Assembly (NCBI GenBank): GCA_016709545.1
Contig: JADJMO010000003.1
Coordinates: 186,001 to 250,000 of the forward strand
Direction of reading: 5' to 3'
From: Myxococcales bacterium
GTDB taxonomy: Bacteria > Myxococcota_A > Polyangia > Polyangiales > JADJMO01
DNA length: 64,000 nt
Of the stretch, positions 28,101 to 36,569 are shown piece after piece. How positions within the stretch are numbered: the stretch's first letter is position 1; the number at the start of each line of letters is the position of its first letter. A program made the translations under genes and the position numbers. The notes below the pieces were generated by a model. The model saw only the letters and a program-made list of their open reading frames with translations. It ran no database searches and was not told the origin of the DNA.

Positions 28101-28598
28101 TCAGAGCGCCGCGAGGGCCGCTTCGTAGTTCGGCTCTTGCGCGATCTCGGGGACGAGCTCGACGTACTTCACGACGTCGTTCTCGTCGAGCACCACGACT
28201 GCGCGCGCGACGAGGCCGGCGAGCGGGCCGTCGGTCATGAGGAGACCCCAGTCCTTGGCGAACTTGCGCGAGCGCATCAGCGACAGCGGCACGACCGCCT
28301 CGATGCCCTCGGCGGTGCAGAACCGCTTGGCCGCGAAGGGGAGGTCCGAGCTGATGGAGAGCACCACGGTGTCGCCGCGCTCGGTCGCCTTCTTGTTGAA
28401 GTTGCGGACCGTGGCCTGGCACACGCCGGTGTCGAGGCTCGGGTTGATGGTGAGGAGCTTCTTCTTGCCCGCGAACGCGGACAGCGTGACGTCGGAGAGA
28501 TCGGTCTTGGTGAGCTCGAGCGCGGGGGCCTTGCTGCCCACGGCGGGGAGCTCGCCGTTGGTCTCGACGGGTTTGCCCTTGAAGGTGATCTTGGCCAT
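28101..28598 (-). CDS. tpx: Thiol peroxidase, atypical 2-Cys peroxiredoxin
   Basis: 165-residue Tpx, reducing H2O2 and alkyl hydroperoxides with thioredoxin. The peroxidatic Cys is in INPSLDTGVCQATVRNFNKK (family SLDTxVC...TRxFN) and the resolving Cys in LPFAAKRFCTAEGIE, so both catalytic cysteines are present. FKGKPVETNGELPAVGSKAP and RAVVVLDENDVVKYVE are standard. An AGGAGC ribosome site lies before ATG 28598. A perfect CGAAC-N4-GTTCG palindrome about 94 bp upstream may take part in its control. It is divergent from the fasciclin gene. Confidence 0.95.
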   Translation of the reverse strand: MAKITFKGKPVETNGELPAVGSKAPALELTKTDLSDVTLSAFAGKKKLLTINPSLDTGVCQATVRNFNKKATERGDTVVLSISSDLPFAAKRFCTAEGIEAVVPLSLMRSRKFAKDWGLLMTDGPLAGLVARAVVVLDENDVVKYVELVPEIAQEPNYEAALAAL

Positions 28599-28691
28599 GC
28601 GGTGCTCCTAGCGCAGGTGGGTGGGGGCCTCTGCCATTCGGTGCGCGGGACGAGAGGGCGAAGCCGTCGCGCAGCGGTCGAGCCTGAATGG

Positions 28692-28705
28692 CGAACAGGC
28701 GTTCG
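28692..28705. promoter_or_regulatory. CGAAC-N4-GTTCG palindrome, LexA/SOS-box-like
   Basis: CGAACAGGCGTTCG at 28692-28705 matches the LexA/DinR box known from Gram-positive bacteria (CGAACRNRYGTTCG). A third half-site, GCGAAC, follows at 28711-28716. It lies in the 240-bp region between tpx and the fasciclin gene. The myxobacterial LexA box described for Myxococcus differs, so the cognate regulator is uncertain. Confidence 0.4.
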
Positions 28706-28759
28706 TTGTTGCGAACATCTGCCGCCACAGCAGAGGTTGTGCAAACTATAAACAAAGAT

Positions 28760-28771
28760 GAGACAAACCTT
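28760..28771 (+). promoter_or_regulatory. GAGACAA-N-CCTT motif upstream of the first fasciclin gene
   Basis: GAGACAAACCTT lies 68 bp before the fasciclin start, just after an AT-rich stretch (GCAAACTATAAACAAAGAT) that stands out in this GC-rich genome. The same motif with one different base occurs at 29955-29966 before the second fasciclin gene. It is a candidate shared promoter element for the downstream ECF sigma factor or for an unknown regulator. Confidence 0.4.
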
Positions 28772-28838
28772 GTGACGTCTGGGCGGCTGCCGCCATCTGT
28801 GGGGAGCCGACACGGCAATCCACTCCACGGAGGCTCTC

Positions 28839-29876
28839 ATGAACCTTTCTTCGCGCAGCGCTCTCGCCCTCTTCGTCGCCCTCCCGCTCGCCCTGGCCGG
28901 TTGCGGCAGCGACGACCCCGCGCCGGCCACGACGGCCGACACCGGCACGACGACCGACACGGGCACGACCCCGACGGACACCGGGTCTCCGGCCGACACC
29001 GGGGGTGACACCACCGCCGCGAAGGACATCGTCGACACGGCCGTCGGCGCCGGCACGTTCAAGACGCTCGTCGCCGCGGTGCAGGCCGCCGGTCTCGAGT
29101 CCACCCTGCGCGGGGCCGGGCCGTTCATGGTGTTCGCCCCCGACGACGCCGCGTTCAAGAAGAGCGTCCCCGACTTCCTCCTCACCCAGCTGACGACGGC
29201 GCCCTACAAGACCGAGCTCGCGCTGATCCTGAAGTACCACGTGCTCTCGGGCTCGGTGAAGGCGGCCGACGTGCTCGGCAAGAAGTCGAACCCCGCCACC
29301 GTGCTCGGGGCCAAGCTCTCCGTCGACGGCACCTCCGGCAAGGTCGTCATCAACGGCGGCGCCACCGTCACCACGGCCGACATCGGCGCGTCGAACGGCC
29401 TGATCCACGTGCTCGACGCGGTGCTGCTCCCCACCATCGTCGACACCGCGGTCGGCTACGACGATGGCACGACCAAGTTCTCCACGCTGGTCACCGCCGT
29501 CACGGCCGCCGACCTCGCCCCGACGCTCAGCGGCCCGGGGACCTTCACGGTGTTCGCGCCGACCGACAAGGCGTTCGCGGACCTCAAGACCAAGCTCGGC
29601 GACACGGTCTTCGCCGGCTTGCTCGCCGACAAGGTGAAGCTCGCGAAGGTCCTCAAGTACCACGTGCTCGGCGCCGTCGCGTACGGCAAGGACGTCACCT
29701 CGGGCGACGTCACCACCCTGGAGGGCTCGAAGATCAAGCTCACCGTCGCGAGCGGCAAGGTCACCATCGGCGACACCACCACGACCTCGGCCAACGTGGT
29801 GCTCACCGACCTGCCGAACAGCAACGGCGTGATCCACGTCATCGACAAGGTGCTGGTCCCGGCCGGGATCCTCTAG
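28839..29876 (+). CDS. Lipoprotein with two fasciclin (FAS1) domains
   Basis: 345-residue lipoprotein (signal peptide, lipobox ALAGCG, then a Thr/Asp/Gly spacer). There are two FAS1 domains: residues about 60-200 (IVDTAVGAGTFKTLVAAVQA, GPFMVFAPDDAAF, ILKYHVLSGSV, NGLIHVLDAVLLP) and about 205-345 (KFSTLVTAVTAADL, GTFTVFAPTDKAF, VLKYHVLGAVAYG, NGVIHVIDKVLVP). The H1 (TVFAPTDxAF) and H2 (YHVL) motifs are intact in both. FAS1 proteins mediate adhesion. A good ribosome site (ACGGAGG) precedes ATG 28839. A hairpin with a T-run follows the stop. A second FAS1 gene and an ECF sigma pair lie just downstream. Confidence 0.93.
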   Translation: MNLSSRSALALFVALPLALAGCGSDDPAPATTADTGTTTDTGTTPTDTGSPADTGGDTTAAKDIVDTAVGAGTFKTLVAAVQAAGLESTLRGAGPFMVFAPDDAAFKKSVPDFLLTQLTTAPYKTELALILKYHVLSGSVKAADVLGKKSNPATVLGAKLSVDGTSGKVVINGGATVTTADIGASNGLIHVLDAVLLPTIVDTAVGYDDGTTKFSTLVTAVTAADLAPTLSGPGTFTVFAPTDKAFADLKTKLGDTVFAGLLADKVKLAKVLKYHVLGAVAYGKDVTSGDVTTLEGSKIKLTVASGKVTIGDTTTTSANVVLTDLPNSNGVIHVIDKVLVPAGIL

Positions 29877-29903
29877 CGACCCGCGGTTCCTTCGTCGGAG
29901 CGG

Positions 29904-29939
29904 CACGGCCCCTCGAGAGAGCGGGCCGTGGCCCGTTTT
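29904..29939 (+). terminator. Rho-independent-type terminator after the two-FAS1 gene
   Basis: CACGGCCC (29904-29911) pairs perfectly with GGGCCGTG (29923-29930) across an 11-base loop, followed by GCCCGTTTT. The T-run is short (four), so the terminator may be weak. Confidence 0.6.
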
Positions 29940-29961
29940 GTCTAGTCGTGATACGAGACAA
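29938..29961. promoter_or_regulatory. 24-bp palindromic operator candidate before the second FAS1 gene
   Basis: TTGTCT at 29938-29943 and AGACAA at 29956-29961 are mirror arms, extended by GT/AC inside with one mismatch, around CGTGAT. The right arm overlaps the GAGACAA-N-CCTT motif (29955-29966) shared with the upstream fasciclin gene. It sits about 90 bp before the preferred start at 30052 of the FAS1/ECF operon. Confidence 0.5.
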
Positions 29962-30051
29962 GCCTTCGCGATCATGAAGCTCCGCCACGCGTGCTCAGAA
30001 ATCGTCGCCGGGCCTGCATCCAGATCCGGCTCCTGGGCGAATGGACGAGGC

Positions 30052-30540
30052 ATGGACCAACGCATCCATCCGTGCCCCGCTCCGTCCTTGCTCTGCGAGG
30101 CAGCGCGTTTCCCTTCGTTCTTCGCCCTCGTGGTCCGGGCGGGCCTCCTCGAGGAGCTCGATGGAGACCAGCCCTTCACCGTGGTCGTCCCGACCGAGGC
30201 TGCGTTCGAGGACCTGCCGGACGAGCTCGCCAGCGCCCTCTTCTCCGGCCCTGTCGAGCTGGCCTTCGAGGTCGCCGAGCACCACCTGCTCCGGGGCGAG
30301 GCGCTGCGCGACGGCGCGAGCTCGACCCTGCAGGGCGAGTCGGTCGTGGTCCGCGCGCCGCGGATCGCGCAGGCGAAGATCGTCGGCCTGCCCCGGGTGT
30401 GCCGCAACGGCCTGCTCGTCCCCATCGATCGCCTGCTCGTTCCCCGCTGGGGGAGCGACGACGCCGACGAGGCACGACTCCGCCGCTTCCTCGACGACCA
30501 CGCAGAGGACACCATGCGCGAGCTGCGCGAAACCGCCTGA
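30052..30540 (+). CDS. Single FAS1-domain protein, first gene of the ECF sigma operon
   Basis: 162-residue protein without a signal peptide, holding one FAS1 domain: FPSFFALVVRAGLLEELDGD, PFTVVVPTEAAFEDLP, AEHHLLRGEAL and GLLVPIDRLLVPRW. The H2 YHxL becomes HHLL. ATG 30052 is preferred because the region upstream holds the palindromic operator and does not resemble FAS1; starts at 29974 and 29938 (TTG) are possible. The gene ends 4 bp before the ECF sigma GTG, so it is likely co-transcribed with the sigma/anti-sigma pair. A cytoplasmic FAS1 protein next to an ECF pair is unusual and may be part of the regulatory circuit. Confidence 0.75.
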   Translation: MDQRIHPCPAPSLLCEAARFPSFFALVVRAGLLEELDGDQPFTVVVPTEAAFEDLPDELASALFSGPVELAFEVAEHHLLRGEALRDGASSTLQGESVVVRAPRIAQAKIVGLPRVCRNGLLVPIDRLLVPRWGSDDADEARLRRFLDDHAEDTMRELRETA

Positions 30541-30544
30541 CCGC

Positions 30545-31105
30545 GTGACCGCGACCCTCCTCCGCCGCTTCGCCCAGGGCGAACCGAACGCGAGCCGCGC
30601 CTGCATCGAGGCGTTCGGTGGGCTCGTGTGGACCCTCGCGCGCCGCGCCTCTCCCACCCGCGAAGACGCCGAAGACGCCGTGCAAGACATCTTCCTCGAC
30701 CTGTGGCGGAGCGCGAGCCGGTACGATCCGACGGTCGCCTCGGAGACGGCGTTCGTCGCCACCATCGCCCGCCGACGCCTCGTCGATCGGGCCCGCGCGC
30801 GACGCCGGAGGCCGGCCACCGACCCGCTCTCGTCCGAGCCGAAGGTCAGCACCGACGCGCCGCCGGCGGATCGTTGCATCGAGGCGACGCGGGCGGCCGC
30901 GGCGCTCGAGCAGCTGCGCCCCGAACAGCGCGAGGTGCTCCTCCTCTCGACGCAGGGCTTCTCGCACGAGGAGATCGCCGAGCAGCGCGGTCTGCCGCTC
31001 GGCACCGTGAAGGCCCACGCGCGCCGCGGTCTGATCCGGGTGCGCGCCCTGCTCGTAGAGGCAGAGGTCCCCGACTCGACGCCCCCTCGGGAGGTGCGCC
31101 CATGA
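30545..31105 (+). CDS. ECF-family RNA polymerase sigma factor
   Basis: 186-residue sigma-70 family ECF factor starting at GTG 30545. Region 2: LVWTLARRASPTREDAEDAVQDIFLDLWR (the DAEDxxQxxFL signature). Region 4: LEQLRPEQREVLLLSTQGFS, then HEEIAEQRGLPLGTVKAHARRGL, the standard helix-turn-helix. The anti-sigma gene begins in its stop codon (ATGA, 31102-31105), the classical coupled arrangement. It probably drives its own operon and perhaps the two fasciclin genes. Confidence 0.93.
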   Translation: MTATLLRRFAQGEPNASRACIEAFGGLVWTLARRASPTREDAEDAVQDIFLDLWRSASRYDPTVASETAFVATIARRRLVDRARARRRRPATDPLSSEPKVSTDAPPADRCIEATRAAAALEQLRPEQREVLLLSTQGFSHEEIAEQRGLPLGTVKAHARRGLIRVRALLVEAEVPDSTPPREVRP

Positions 31106-31953
31106 CCGACGTCACGCAGTCCATCGAACGGCTCGACGAGCTCCTCTGTGATCGCGCGCTCTTCGGCCTCGACCCGATTGAGGAAGCAGAGCTCGTCGCC
31201 CTGCTCGGCCACGCCGTGCCCGACGACGACGACACGCTGCGCGCCGCCGTCGCCGTCGACCTCGCCACGCTCGGTAGCCTCGAGCCCTTGCCGGCCGGCC
31301 TCGCCGCGCGCCTGCGCGCCGACGCCGATCGCGTCTTCGCGCCGGTCGTGGCGCCGCCGCGAGACCCCGCGCCCGTCCCGAAGAGGCGCCGCGCCTCTTC
31401 CTTCGTCCCCTGGGCGCTCGCCGCGGCGTTCGGTGTGCTCGCGGTGTTCGGCTGGCTCGACCGTTTCCGCGAGCCGCCGAAGGTGGCGTTGGTCGCGAGC
31501 ACCGCCCCTCCCGTGAGCACATCGACACCACCCGCGCCGCCGTCGGTCGTGCCACCCACGCCGTCACAGCAGCGCGCGGAGCTCCTCGCCAAGCGGCCGG
31601 ATGCAAAGCGCGTGGCGTGGACCGGCACCAAGGATCCGGGCGCCGCCGGGGCGAGCGGCGACGTCGTGTGGAGCAGCGACGCCCAGGAGGGCTACATGAC
31701 CTTCCGCGGGCTGCGACCGAACGATCCCAAGGTCCGCCAGTACCAGCTCTGGATCTTCGACGCCGAGCGCGACGACAAGTACCCGGTGGACGGTGGCGTG
31801 TTCGACGTGCCGCCAGAGGCGGCGGAGGTCGTCGTGCCGATCCGCGCCAAGATCCGCGCGGGCAAGGCCAAGCTGTTCGCCATCACCGTGGAGCCGCCTG
31901 GCGGCGTCGTCGTCAGCAAGCGCGAGCACATCGTCCTCACCGCAGCGCCCTGA
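31102..31953 (+). CDS. Anti-sigma factor, RskA/anti-sigma-K type
   Basis: 283-residue single-pass membrane protein. The N-terminal cytoplasmic part (IERLDELLCDRALFGLDPIE, EAELVALLG) is a ZAS-like domain without the HxxxCxxC zinc motif. A membrane helix (FVPWALAAAFGVLAVFGWLD) lies near residue 100, then a Pro/Thr linker, and the C-terminal RskA-type domain (YMTFRGLRPNDPKVRQYQLW, GKAKLFAITVEPPGG). It should hold the ECF factor inactive at the membrane until an envelope signal triggers release, as in the RskA/SigK family. Start ATG 31102 overlaps the sigma stop by 4 bp. Confidence 0.9.
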   Translation: MTDVTQSIERLDELLCDRALFGLDPIEEAELVALLGHAVPDDDDTLRAAVAVDLATLGSLEPLPAGLAARLRADADRVFAPVVAPPRDPAPVPKRRRASSFVPWALAAAFGVLAVFGWLDRFREPPKVALVASTAPPVSTSTPPAPPSVVPPTPSQQRAELLAKRPDAKRVAWTGTKDPGAAGASGDVVWSSDAQEGYMTFRGLRPNDPKVRQYQLWIFDAERDDKYPVDGGVFDVPPEAAEVVVPIRAKIRAGKAKLFAITVEPPGGVVVSKREHIVLTAAP

Positions 31954-31964
31954 GGCTCCTCGGT

Positions 31965-34685
31965 TCAGCGGGCGAGGCCGTACTCGGTCATCTTGCGATA
32001 CAGCGTGGCGCGACCGATGCCGAGCGCACGGGCGGCTGCGACGCGCGACCCGTGGCGTTCGAGCGCGCGGGCGATCGCCCACGCCTCGAGGTCGTCGAGC
32101 CGTTCGGGCAGTCCAGCGGTCACGCGCGCCCGCCCGGGCGCCCTCGGAACGAGGTCGCGCTGGTGGAGCACGTCGCCCTCGCCGAGCACCGCGGCCGACT
32201 CGATCACGGCCCGGAGCTCGCGCACGTTGCCCGGCCAGGGTTGCGCGACGAGCCAGGCCGCTGCCTCGGGAGACAGCCGCTTCTTGGGCGCGACCTCGGC
32301 GAGGAGAGCGCGCGCGAGGAGCAGCGTGTCGTCGCCGCGCACGCGGAGCGGTGGCACGTGCACCGGCAACACGTGCAAGCGGTAGTAGAGGTCCTGACGG
32401 AACGAGCCCGCCTCGACCATGCGCTCCAGCGCGCGGTGCGTCGCGGCGATGACCCGCACGTCGACCTTGCGGGCGCGCTCGCCGCCTACCGGTCGCACCT
32501 CGCCCTCTTGCAGCACGCGGAGGAGCTTGGTCTGCATGCCGAGCGACATCTCACCGACCTCGTCGAGGAGCAGCGTGCCCCCGTGGGCGACCGTGAACAG
32601 GCCAGGCGCGTCACGGTGGGCGCCGCTGAAGGCGCCGCGCACGTGTCCGAACAGCTCGCTCTCGAGGAGGCTCTCCGAGAGGGCGCCGCAGTTCACCGCG
32701 ACGAATGGCCCTCGCGCCCGGGGGCTCTCGTCGTGGACGATGCGCGCGACCAGCTCCTTGCCCGTGCCGCTCTCGCCCGTCACCAGCACGGGCAGCTCGG
32801 TCTTCTGCAGCCGGTCGAGGCGGACGTGCAGCTCGCGCATCGGTGCGCTCTTGCCGAGGAGCGCGCGTCGCGTCTCGCGCGGCTCGAGGGGCAGGCGCGT
32901 GCGCGCAGCACCGAGCGCGGCCTCGGTGCGCGCGAGCTCGGTGGCGAGCGCCTCCGCCTCCGCCTCCGTGCGGACGCTCTTCTCCTTCCAACGAGCGCGA
33001 ACGGTGGCGGCGTCGCAGAGCACCCCGGCCACCGCGACGAGCGCGTCGACGAGCTCGGCGAGCTCCGCGTCGACGACGCCGTCGAGGAGCACCCGGGCCG
33101 AGGACGCGCGACCATGGGCGACGACCCGCGCGTCGGCGCTCTCGGCACGACTCGGCAAGTCGCGCCCCGCCCGGTCGCGGCCGAGCGCGAGGTCGGTGTC
33201 GCCGCCGAGCCAGATCCACGCCCGCTCGACCAGGGACAGCTCGATCACCGCATCGAGACCCCGGCGGAGCACGTCGATCGGTTCCTCCACGGCCCCCATC
33301 TCGGCGATCGCGCCGAGCAGCCGCAGCCAGGCCGATCGGGCGGCGAGCGACGGCGTGAGCAGCGGGGCCGAAGCCGCAGCCAGCAGGGCCTCGTTCCGGT
33401 ACAGCTCCCGGGCGTCCTCGCGGCGGACGTGATCGCAGAGGTACGAACGGCGCGCCGCGCGCGCCATCGAGCCCATCGTGCCCTCCAGCGTCGCGATGGC
33501 GCGCCGCACGTGATCGCGCGCGGTCTCGAGCCGTCGAGGGTCGAGGGGGGCGCCGTCGAGGCGCTGCTCGGCGTGGCGGCGCGCGGCGACCGCAGCCGCG
33601 AGCGACCGCGCGCGCCAGGCGATCTCGTTGAGCGCCTGGGCCTCGGCATCGACGGCGATCCCGGCGAGGGTACGCTCGACGGCCGCGGAGGCGGGCCGCC
33701 AGCGCGCGCGCACGATGGCGAGGATGAGGCGGCCGTACATGCGCGGCGTGGGCTCGACCCCCTCGGCGTGGATCGCCCGCGCGGACGCCTCGGCGAGGCG
33801 CAGATCCCCGAGATCGAGGGCGAGCTCGCCGCGCCGCACCTCGAGCCACGCCCTCTCGGTCGGCGTGGGCCCTCCGACCGCGCGGAACGCGGCCTCGGCC
33901 CGATCCCACGCGGCGCGCGCTGCTTCGGCGCGACCGGCCTTTCGCTCGAGCTCGCCGAGGATGATGGTCGCCCACGCCGCCCACCACCCCTCGCTGCGCC
34001 GCTCCGCGATCTCCTTGCAGCGGAGCAGATGCCGGCGCGCCGAGCGGTCACGCCCGAGATCGCTCAGACACATGCCGAGGTTGTAGGAGGCGTGGCGCAC
34101 GCCGGCCTCGTCGCCGAGCTGCTCGTAGGTGGCGACCGCGCGCCGATAGGCGTGGGCGGCGCGGTCGACCTCCCCCGCCTCGATCTCGACGTGGGCCAGG
34201 TAGAGGTCGGCGTGACACACGCGCTCCAGGAGGCCCGCCCGGGCAGCGACCGCCCGCGCCTCGGTGAGCGACCTGCGCGCGCGCTCGGCGTCGAGCGGTG
34301 CGAAATGGGTGAGCCCGATGCCAGCCAGCGCCGTGGCGCGGGTCCAGGCGTCGTCGGGGCCCCGATCGAGGGCGTCGAGCGCGCGGAGGAGCTCGACCCG
34401 CGCCTCGGGCATGGCCCCGTGCGCCCGCAGGGCGAGCCCCCTCTCGACGAGCACGCGCGGGTGCGCGGCCAGTGCGGGGTGCCGGGCCACGAAGGCCTGC
34501 ACGTGGCCGAGCTGGGCGAGGCGGGTGCCGCGGCCCTCCTCGACGCGACGGTGGAGCCCGAGCAGGGTCAGATCGCCAGCGCGGTCCGCGGTGTCGAGCG
34601 CCGCGAGCAGCGCGTCGGCGAGGGCGAGCTCTCCGCGATCGAGCGCAGCCTCGACGGCGGCCGCGGATGTCTCGGATTGGGACAT
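31965..34685 (-). CDS. TPR-containing sigma-54-dependent transcriptional activator
   Basis: 906-residue regulator. The first 420 residues are helical TPR-like repeats ([60 protein letters not shown]); a GAF-like or coiled segment follows to about 620. The AAA+ sigma-54 domain shows Walker [13 protein letters not shown], the loop [14 protein letters not shown], Walker [13 protein letters not shown], and [17 protein letters not shown] Fis-type helix-turn-helix ends it ([20 protein letters not shown]). The sigma-54 contact loop is GAFSGA instead of GAFTGA. ATG 34685 was chosen because it begins the TPR-like part. It converges with the anti-sigma gene and is divergent from the lipoprotein cluster. 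Confidence 0.93.
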   Translation of the reverse strand: MSQSETSAAAVEAALDRGELALADALLAALDTADRAGDLTLLGLHRRVEEGRGTRLAQLGHVQAFVARHPALAAHPRVLVERGLALRAHGAMPEARVELLRALDALDRGPDDAWTRATALAGIGLTHFAPLDAERARRSLTEARAVAARAGLLERVCHADLYLAHVEIEAGEVDRAAHAYRRAVATYEQLGDEAGVRHASYNLGMCLSDLGRDRSARRHLLRCKEIAERRSEGWWAAWATIILGELERKAGRAEAARAAWDRAEAAFRAVGGPTPTERAWLEVRRGELALDLGDLRLAEASARAIHAEGVEPTPRMYGRLILAIVRARWRPASAAVERTLAGIAVDAEAQALNEIAWRARSLAAAVAARRHAEQRLDGAPLDPRRLETARDHVRRAIATLEGTMGSMARAARRSYLCDHVRREDARELYRNEALLAAASAPLLTPSLAARSAWLRLLGAIAEMGAVEEPIDVLRRGLDAVIELSLVERAWIWLGGDTDLALGRDRAGRDLPSRAESADARVVAHGRASSARVLLDGVVDAELAELVDALVAVAGVLCDAATVRARWKEKSVRTEAEAEALATELARTEAALGAARTRLPLEPRETRRALLGKSAPMRELHVRLDRLQKTELPVLVTGESGTGKELVARIVHDESPRARGPFVAVNCGALSESLLESELFGHVRGAFSGAHRDAPGLFTVAHGGTLLLDEVGEMSLGMQTKLLRVLQEGEVRPVGGERARKVDVRVIAATHRALERMVEAGSFRQDLYYRLHVLPVHVPPLRVRGDDTLLLARALLAEVAPKKRLSPEAAAWLVAQPWPGNVRELRAVIESAAVLGEGDVLHQRDLVPRAPGRARVTAGLPERLDDLEAWAIARALERHGSRVAAARALGIGRATLYRKMTEYGLAR

Positions 34686-34782
34686 GTCTCGTCTTGGAGC
34701 ATAGCGCGCCGTCACCCGGCCGCCAGAACCCCGAGAAACCGCCGTCACGCGGCTGGCACGACGGGTGCTGGAGGGCTGGCCC

Positions 34783-35823
34783 ATGCACAAGGTGTCGCTG
34801 CTGCTGGGGTGGGTATGGGTGCTCGGCTGCTCCTCGTCGACGGAGGCCGCGCTGGACACGGGCTCCGACGACGGCGCGGTCGAGACCCTCGTCGAGAGCG
34901 GGGCCGAGGAGACGATCGCCGAGACCGGCACGCCCGACGCGGTCGACACGGGTGGGCCCACGGACGCGGGCGACCCGAAGAAGGACGTCGCGGCCTTCGC
35001 CAAGGCCTTCGCCGAGGCCACCTGCGCCAAGCTCTCGGAGTGCTGCAGCGACGCGGACGTCGGCACGTACTTCCGCGCGTACCAGGCGGCCCCCTACACG
35101 CTGCCCGCGGGCAAGGTGCCGAGCGCGGCGGAGTGCGTCGCCACCCTCACGACGCAGCTCGGCGTCCTCCACGGCAAGTGGCTCCCCTCGATCGAGCGCG
35201 GCCGCATGGCCTTCGACGCGAAGAAGGGGGCGGCATGCGTGGCAGCGATCGGCAAGGCCTCGTGCGGCACCGACCTCTCCACCGCGCTGCTCGACCCGAA
35301 GTGCAGCGACGTCCGCGCCACGGAGGTGTTCACCAAGACCGCCAAGGTGGGCACGCCCTGTCAGGACATCGGCGACACGACCTTCAACGGCGAGTGCGAT
35401 CCGACGCAGGGCTACTGCGACGGCCCCCCGAGCAAGGTGACCGACCGCAAGTGTGTGGCCTGGCGCAAGCCGGGGGAGGAGTGCTCGGCGGTCCCGCTCT
35501 GGTGGTTCTGCGACACGCGCAACGGGTCGAGCTGCGATGGCTCTTCGCCGAGCAAGCCCGGCACCTGTTCCCGTCTCGGCAAGAAGCTCGCCCTCGGCGC
35601 GGCCTGTGGACAGGACACCGGGCCCATCGACGAGTGCGACGTCGGCACGTACTGCGACGACGCCACCAAGAAGTGCACGGTGACCAAGGCCGACGGCGAG
35701 GCTTGCCACTGGAACTACGAGTGCAAGTCGGCCTGGCCGTACTCGTGCGCGCCGTTCGATCCGGTCGGCGCGGGCGGCAAGTGCGGCAGCAAGTCGTTCT
35801 GCAGCGGAAAGGCTGGAAAGTGA
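34783..35823 (+). CDS. Cys-rich lipoprotein, paralogous to the one at 37987
   Basis: 346-residue lipoprotein starting at ATG 34783 ([15 protein letters not shown], lipobox VLGC), with an acidic Thr/Gly/Asp spacer. The mature part has a helical domain with [10 protein letters not shown] and a Cys-rich C-terminal half built on short CDxxxGxYCD patterns ([38 protein letters not shown]). This layout (spacer, 'C.kl..CC' helix, EGF-like Cys pairs) recurs in the gene at 37987 and is a common large paralogous lipoprotein family of myxobacteria. Function unknown. It is the first of four same-strand lipoprotein genes and touches the next by one base. Confidence 0.78.
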   Translation: MHKVSLLLGWVWVLGCSSSTEAALDTGSDDGAVETLVESGAEETIAETGTPDAVDTGGPTDAGDPKKDVAAFAKAFAEATCAKLSECCSDADVGTYFRAYQAAPYTLPAGKVPSAAECVATLTTQLGVLHGKWLPSIERGRMAFDAKKGAACVAAIGKASCGTDLSTALLDPKCSDVRATEVFTKTAKVGTPCQDIGDTTFNGECDPTQGYCDGPPSKVTDRKCVAWRKPGEECSAVPLWWFCDTRNGSSCDGSSPSKPGTCSRLGKKLALGAACGQDTGPIDECDVGTYCDDATKKCTVTKADGEACHWNYECKSAWPYSCAPFDPVGAGGKCGSKSFCSGKAGK

Positions 35824-36527
35824 TGCTCCGAGCTCTTCGTGCCCTGAGCCTCGGCTCCCTCGTACTCGGTTCGCTGTTCCTCGCCGCCTGCGGGAGCGAG
35901 GCGCCGCTCGCGCCGACGACGGATTCCGGTGGCGTCGAGGAGGCGGGTGACACCGGCGGCGCCGAGGTCGCCGAGAAGGACCTCGCGGTGGAGCTCGAGC
36001 GCTACCTCACCGGCCGCTTCGACTCGGTCACCCAGGCCAAGGCCGATCCCACCTACTTCGAGATCCAGCTGCAGACGTGCAAGGTCGAAGCGCCCGCCCT
36101 CGGCGCGCACGTGCTCTACATCGAGCAGGCCCGCATGGACACGCTGAACGCGCCGTACCGGCAGCGCCTCTACGTGATCGAGAAGAAGGGCGCGGGCGCG
36201 GTGTCCCGCGTGTTCGAGCTCGTCTCGCCGATCAAGGCGAAGGGGCTCTGCAAGGACCCGTCGAAGATCACCTTCGAGCCGACGATGGTCACGGAGAGGG
36301 CAGGGTGCGCGGTCGTCGTGAACTGGGAGACCGACCACTTCGTCGGCGGCACCAACGGCAAGGAGTGCCCGAGCGATCTCAGCGGCGCGACCTACGCGAC
36401 GAGCGAGGTCACCATCGATGCGGCTGGCATGAAGTCGTGGGACCGCGGCTTCGACGACGCCGGCGCGCAGAAGTGGGGCGCGACCAAGGGCGGGTACGTG
36501 TTCGAGCGCCGGACGCCGCTGCCCTGA
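35823..36527 (+). CDS. CpeT/CpcT-family lipoprotein
   Basis: 234-residue lipoprotein (LGSLFLAACGS, lipobox LAAC) with an acidic spacer. The mature domain matches the CpcT/CpeT fold: LERYLTGRFDSVTQAKADP, YFEIQLQTCKVEAPALGAHV, LYIEQARMDTLNAPYRQRLY and VFELVSPIKAKGLC. In cyanobacteria these proteins attach bilins to phycobiliproteins. No phycobilisome is expected here, so an exported homologue probably has another role, perhaps binding a tetrapyrrole or lipid. TGA 35821-35823 of the upstream gene overlaps this ATG by one base, suggesting translational coupling. Confidence 0.82.
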   Translation: MLRALRALSLGSLVLGSLFLAACGSEAPLAPTTDSGGVEEAGDTGGAEVAEKDLAVELERYLTGRFDSVTQAKADPTYFEIQLQTCKVEAPALGAHVLYIEQARMDTLNAPYRQRLYVIEKKGAGAVSRVFELVSPIKAKGLCKDPSKITFEPTMVTERAGCAVVVNWETDHFVGGTNGKECPSDLSGATYATSEVTIDAAGMKSWDRGFDDAGAQKWGATKGGYVFERRTPLP

Positions 36528-36569
36528 CGACCGAGTGAATCGGCGGACGCCTGCGCCGTCTGCCGATCG

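Noticed and set aside
31617..36527. Very long plus-strand frame across the sigma-54 activator
   Set aside because: Most of it is antisense to a well-defined AAA+ activator. Only its last part, the CpeT-like lipoprotein from 35823, is real.
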